DNA from: Gammaproteobacteria bacterium
GTDB taxonomy: Bacteria > Pseudomonadota > Gammaproteobacteria > Pseudomonadales > Azotimanducaceae
Assembly: GCA_018667205.1 (NCBI GenBank)
Contig: JABIVN010000259.1
Location: forward strand, 1-6,137
Reading direction: 5' to 3'
Length of the DNA stretch: 6,137 nt
Positions 4,936-6,137 of this stretch are shown here, piece by piece (positions within the stretch are counted from its first letter, which is position 1; every line of letters starts with the position of its first letter). The notes under the pieces were generated by a model, which ran no database searches, had not been told where the DNA came from, and saw nothing but the letters and a program-made list of their open reading frames with translations. The translations under genes and the position numbers were made by a program.

Positions 4936-6137
4936 TCACTGATCTCGCCGCAGGTAGGTAATCCCAATCAAAAGCAGGCAGAAACAAAGAACAGGGTAGC
5001 TGCCAAATTGGCTAAAAGGCGTTAACCCGGACCGAACCTCGACCTCTCCGCGCAGGATTCCGGCCTGGAACTGCGGCAGACGCGCCTGCACCACGCCACG
5101 ATAATCCACCAACGCTGTGACACCGTTATTGGTGGCCCGAATCATGGCGCGACCATTCTCAAGGGCACGCATCCTTGCCATCTGAAAATGTTGCCATGGC
5201 CCAACAGATGAACCAAACCATGTATCGTTACTGACAGTCACCAGCAGATCCGGTGATTCAACGGATGATCTGACTAAATCTGGATAGACCACTTCATAAC
5301 AAATTGAAAGTGACAGCCGATTACCCCCCGCTATCAGCGGCGACTGTTTATCTGGACCTATCATATTGTGCGACATCGGCAAATTGAAAAGCCCAATGAC
5401 GCCACGGAGATAGTCTTCAAGGGGAACATATTCACCGAACGGTACCAGTCGGCGTTTGACGTATTGTCCCTCTCCGTTGCCTAAAACAATCACGGTGTTC
5501 TGGAAGCCCCCGGATTCATGACGATCCGGAATGCCAAGAACAAGGGCAGTCCCTGACATTGCGGCGAGTCTATCAAGATCTTCCAGCACGTTAGCCGCTC
5601 GCTCACGAAACAGCGTGATCGCGGCCTCTGGCCAAACCACCAGGTCACGGCCCCATTCGGTCTCACTGGCCTGCTTGTACAGGTCAACAATTGGCCCACG
5701 ATTTTGCGGTTGCCATTTTAAATGCTGGTCTATATTTCCCTGAATAAGGGAAACGGACACCGTTCGCTCGTATCGGGTAAAAGTAAGATGACTGGCCGAA
5801 AGGCTCACTAGAAACAGTACAAACCCTGGGATCAACAATTGCCAAGAACGATGCGCGACCGCAAGATACAGACTCGTTCCTACCAATACGACAACAAGGC
5901 TCACGCCAAACACGCCGGCAACCGGTGCAATATTTTCCAGCGGCGTGCCCATCGCGCCATAACCAACAAACAACCACGGGAATCCCGTGAGGAACCAGGA
6001 TCGAAACCATTCCTGCAACACCCAAAGCCCCGAGAAAGAGGCTGCGCCCAACAGACCCTGCCTTTTAAAGTAACGGGCATACAGAACCGCCTGCAGCACA
6101 CAGGTCAGTGAATAAGATAGGACAAAGAGTAGAACCA
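4936..6137 (-). CDS. lnt: Apolipoprotein N-acyltransferase, C-terminal ~400 residues (5' end beyond window)
   Basis: Inner-membrane enzyme that transfers an acyl chain from phospholipid to the free amino group of the N-terminal cysteine of diacylated lipoproteins, the last maturation step before Lol export. The frame runs open to the right edge, so about 110 residues of a ~510-residue protein are missing. The visible part begins in a membrane segment, followed by the family motif FLTGFPWLFVGY (about 5988-5953), two more hydrophobic segments, and a periplasmic nitrilase-like domain. The catalytic residues known from E. coli Lnt are all there: Glu in VVWPEAAI (codon 5628-5626, E267), Lys in QYVKRRLVPFGEYVP (5457-5455, K335) with the Glu eight residues on (E343), and Cys in LSICYEVVYPD (5301-5299, C387) with Glu two residues on (E389). 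SNDTWFG follows, and a last membrane segment precedes the C-terminus. It lies 155 bases upstream of leuS on the same strand. Confidence 0.96.
   Translation of the reverse strand, partial: VLLFVLSYSLTCVLQAVLYARYFKRQGLLGAASFSGLWVLQEWFRSWFLTGFPWLFVGYGAMGTPLENIAPVAGVFGVSLVVVLVGTSLYLAVAHRSWQLLIPGFVLFLVSLSASHLTFTRYERTVSVSLIQGNIDQHLKWQPQNRGPIVDLYKQASETEWGRDLVVWPEAAITLFRERAANVLEDLDRLAAMSGTALVLGIPDRHESGGFQNTVIVLGNGEGQYVKRRLVPFGEYVPLEDYLRGVIGLFNLPMSHNMIGPDKQSPLIAGGNRLSLSICYEVVYPDLVRSSVESPDLLVTVSNDTWFGSSVGPWQHFQMARMRALENGRAMIRATNNGVTALVDYRGVVQARLPQFQAGILRGEVEVRSGLTPFSQFGSYPVLCFCLLLIGITYLRRDQ

Noticed and set aside
4801..5025. 74-codon plus-strand frame antisense to the end of lnt and the lnt-leuS spacer
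   Set aside because: It overlaps the secure lnt coding sequence for nearly 90 bases and has no family features. The spacer is better explained as the leuS promoter region.

Overview
The window is a compact, single-strand stretch of a gammaproteobacterial chromosome. Every gene I can support lies on the minus strand and reads from the right edge to the left: lnt (5' end cut off), leuS, lptE, holA, a gene-free gap of about 340 bases, and cobS (3' end cut off). The lnt / leuS-lptE-holA neighbourhood is a known gammaproteobacterial arrangement (leuS-lptE-holA is shared by Escherichia and Pseudomonas). The lipoprotein and LPS-export genes show a Gram-negative double membrane. A CobS-type AAA+ protein directly after holA is not the Escherichia layout, where nadD follows. 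With the moderate GC content, this suggests a non-enteric, perhaps aquatic or marine, gammaproteobacterium; that placement is inference.

Layout from the right edge. 6137-4936 holds the C-terminal ~400 residues of apolipoprotein N-acyltransferase with its full Glu-Lys-Cys catalytic set. 4935-4781 is a short spacer with a plausible sigma-70-type promoter (TTGACT, 18 bases, TACTAA) pointing at leuS. 4780-2321 is leucyl-tRNA synthetase with synthetic and editing active sites intact, but lacking the ~45-residue leucine-specific insertion that Escherichia and Pseudomonas carry just before KMSKS. lptE overlaps the end of leuS by 14 bases and apparently starts at TTG. holA starts at GTG 4 bases after lptE stops. 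leuS-lptE-holA therefore looks like one transcription unit with translational coupling. 818-479 has no convincing gene but carries three inverted repeats and a cluster of GATC sites. 475-1 is the N-terminal 158 residues of CobS, with Walker A and Walker B motifs.

How the genes work together: lnt completes lipoprotein maturation in the inner membrane, and LptE is itself a lipoprotein that should need that step before delivery to the outer membrane, where it partners LptD in LPS export. LeuS and HolA supply charged tRNA-Leu and the clamp-loader delta subunit. CobS is the ATPase subunit of aerobic cobaltochelatase, or belongs to the CobST-like pairs also found without the rest of the cobalamin pathway; the window does not show which. 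I see no mobile element, RNA gene, CRISPR array or phage trace, and no clearly new system. The points most worth a second look are the LeuRS domain loss, the cobS placement and the structured gap upstream of it.
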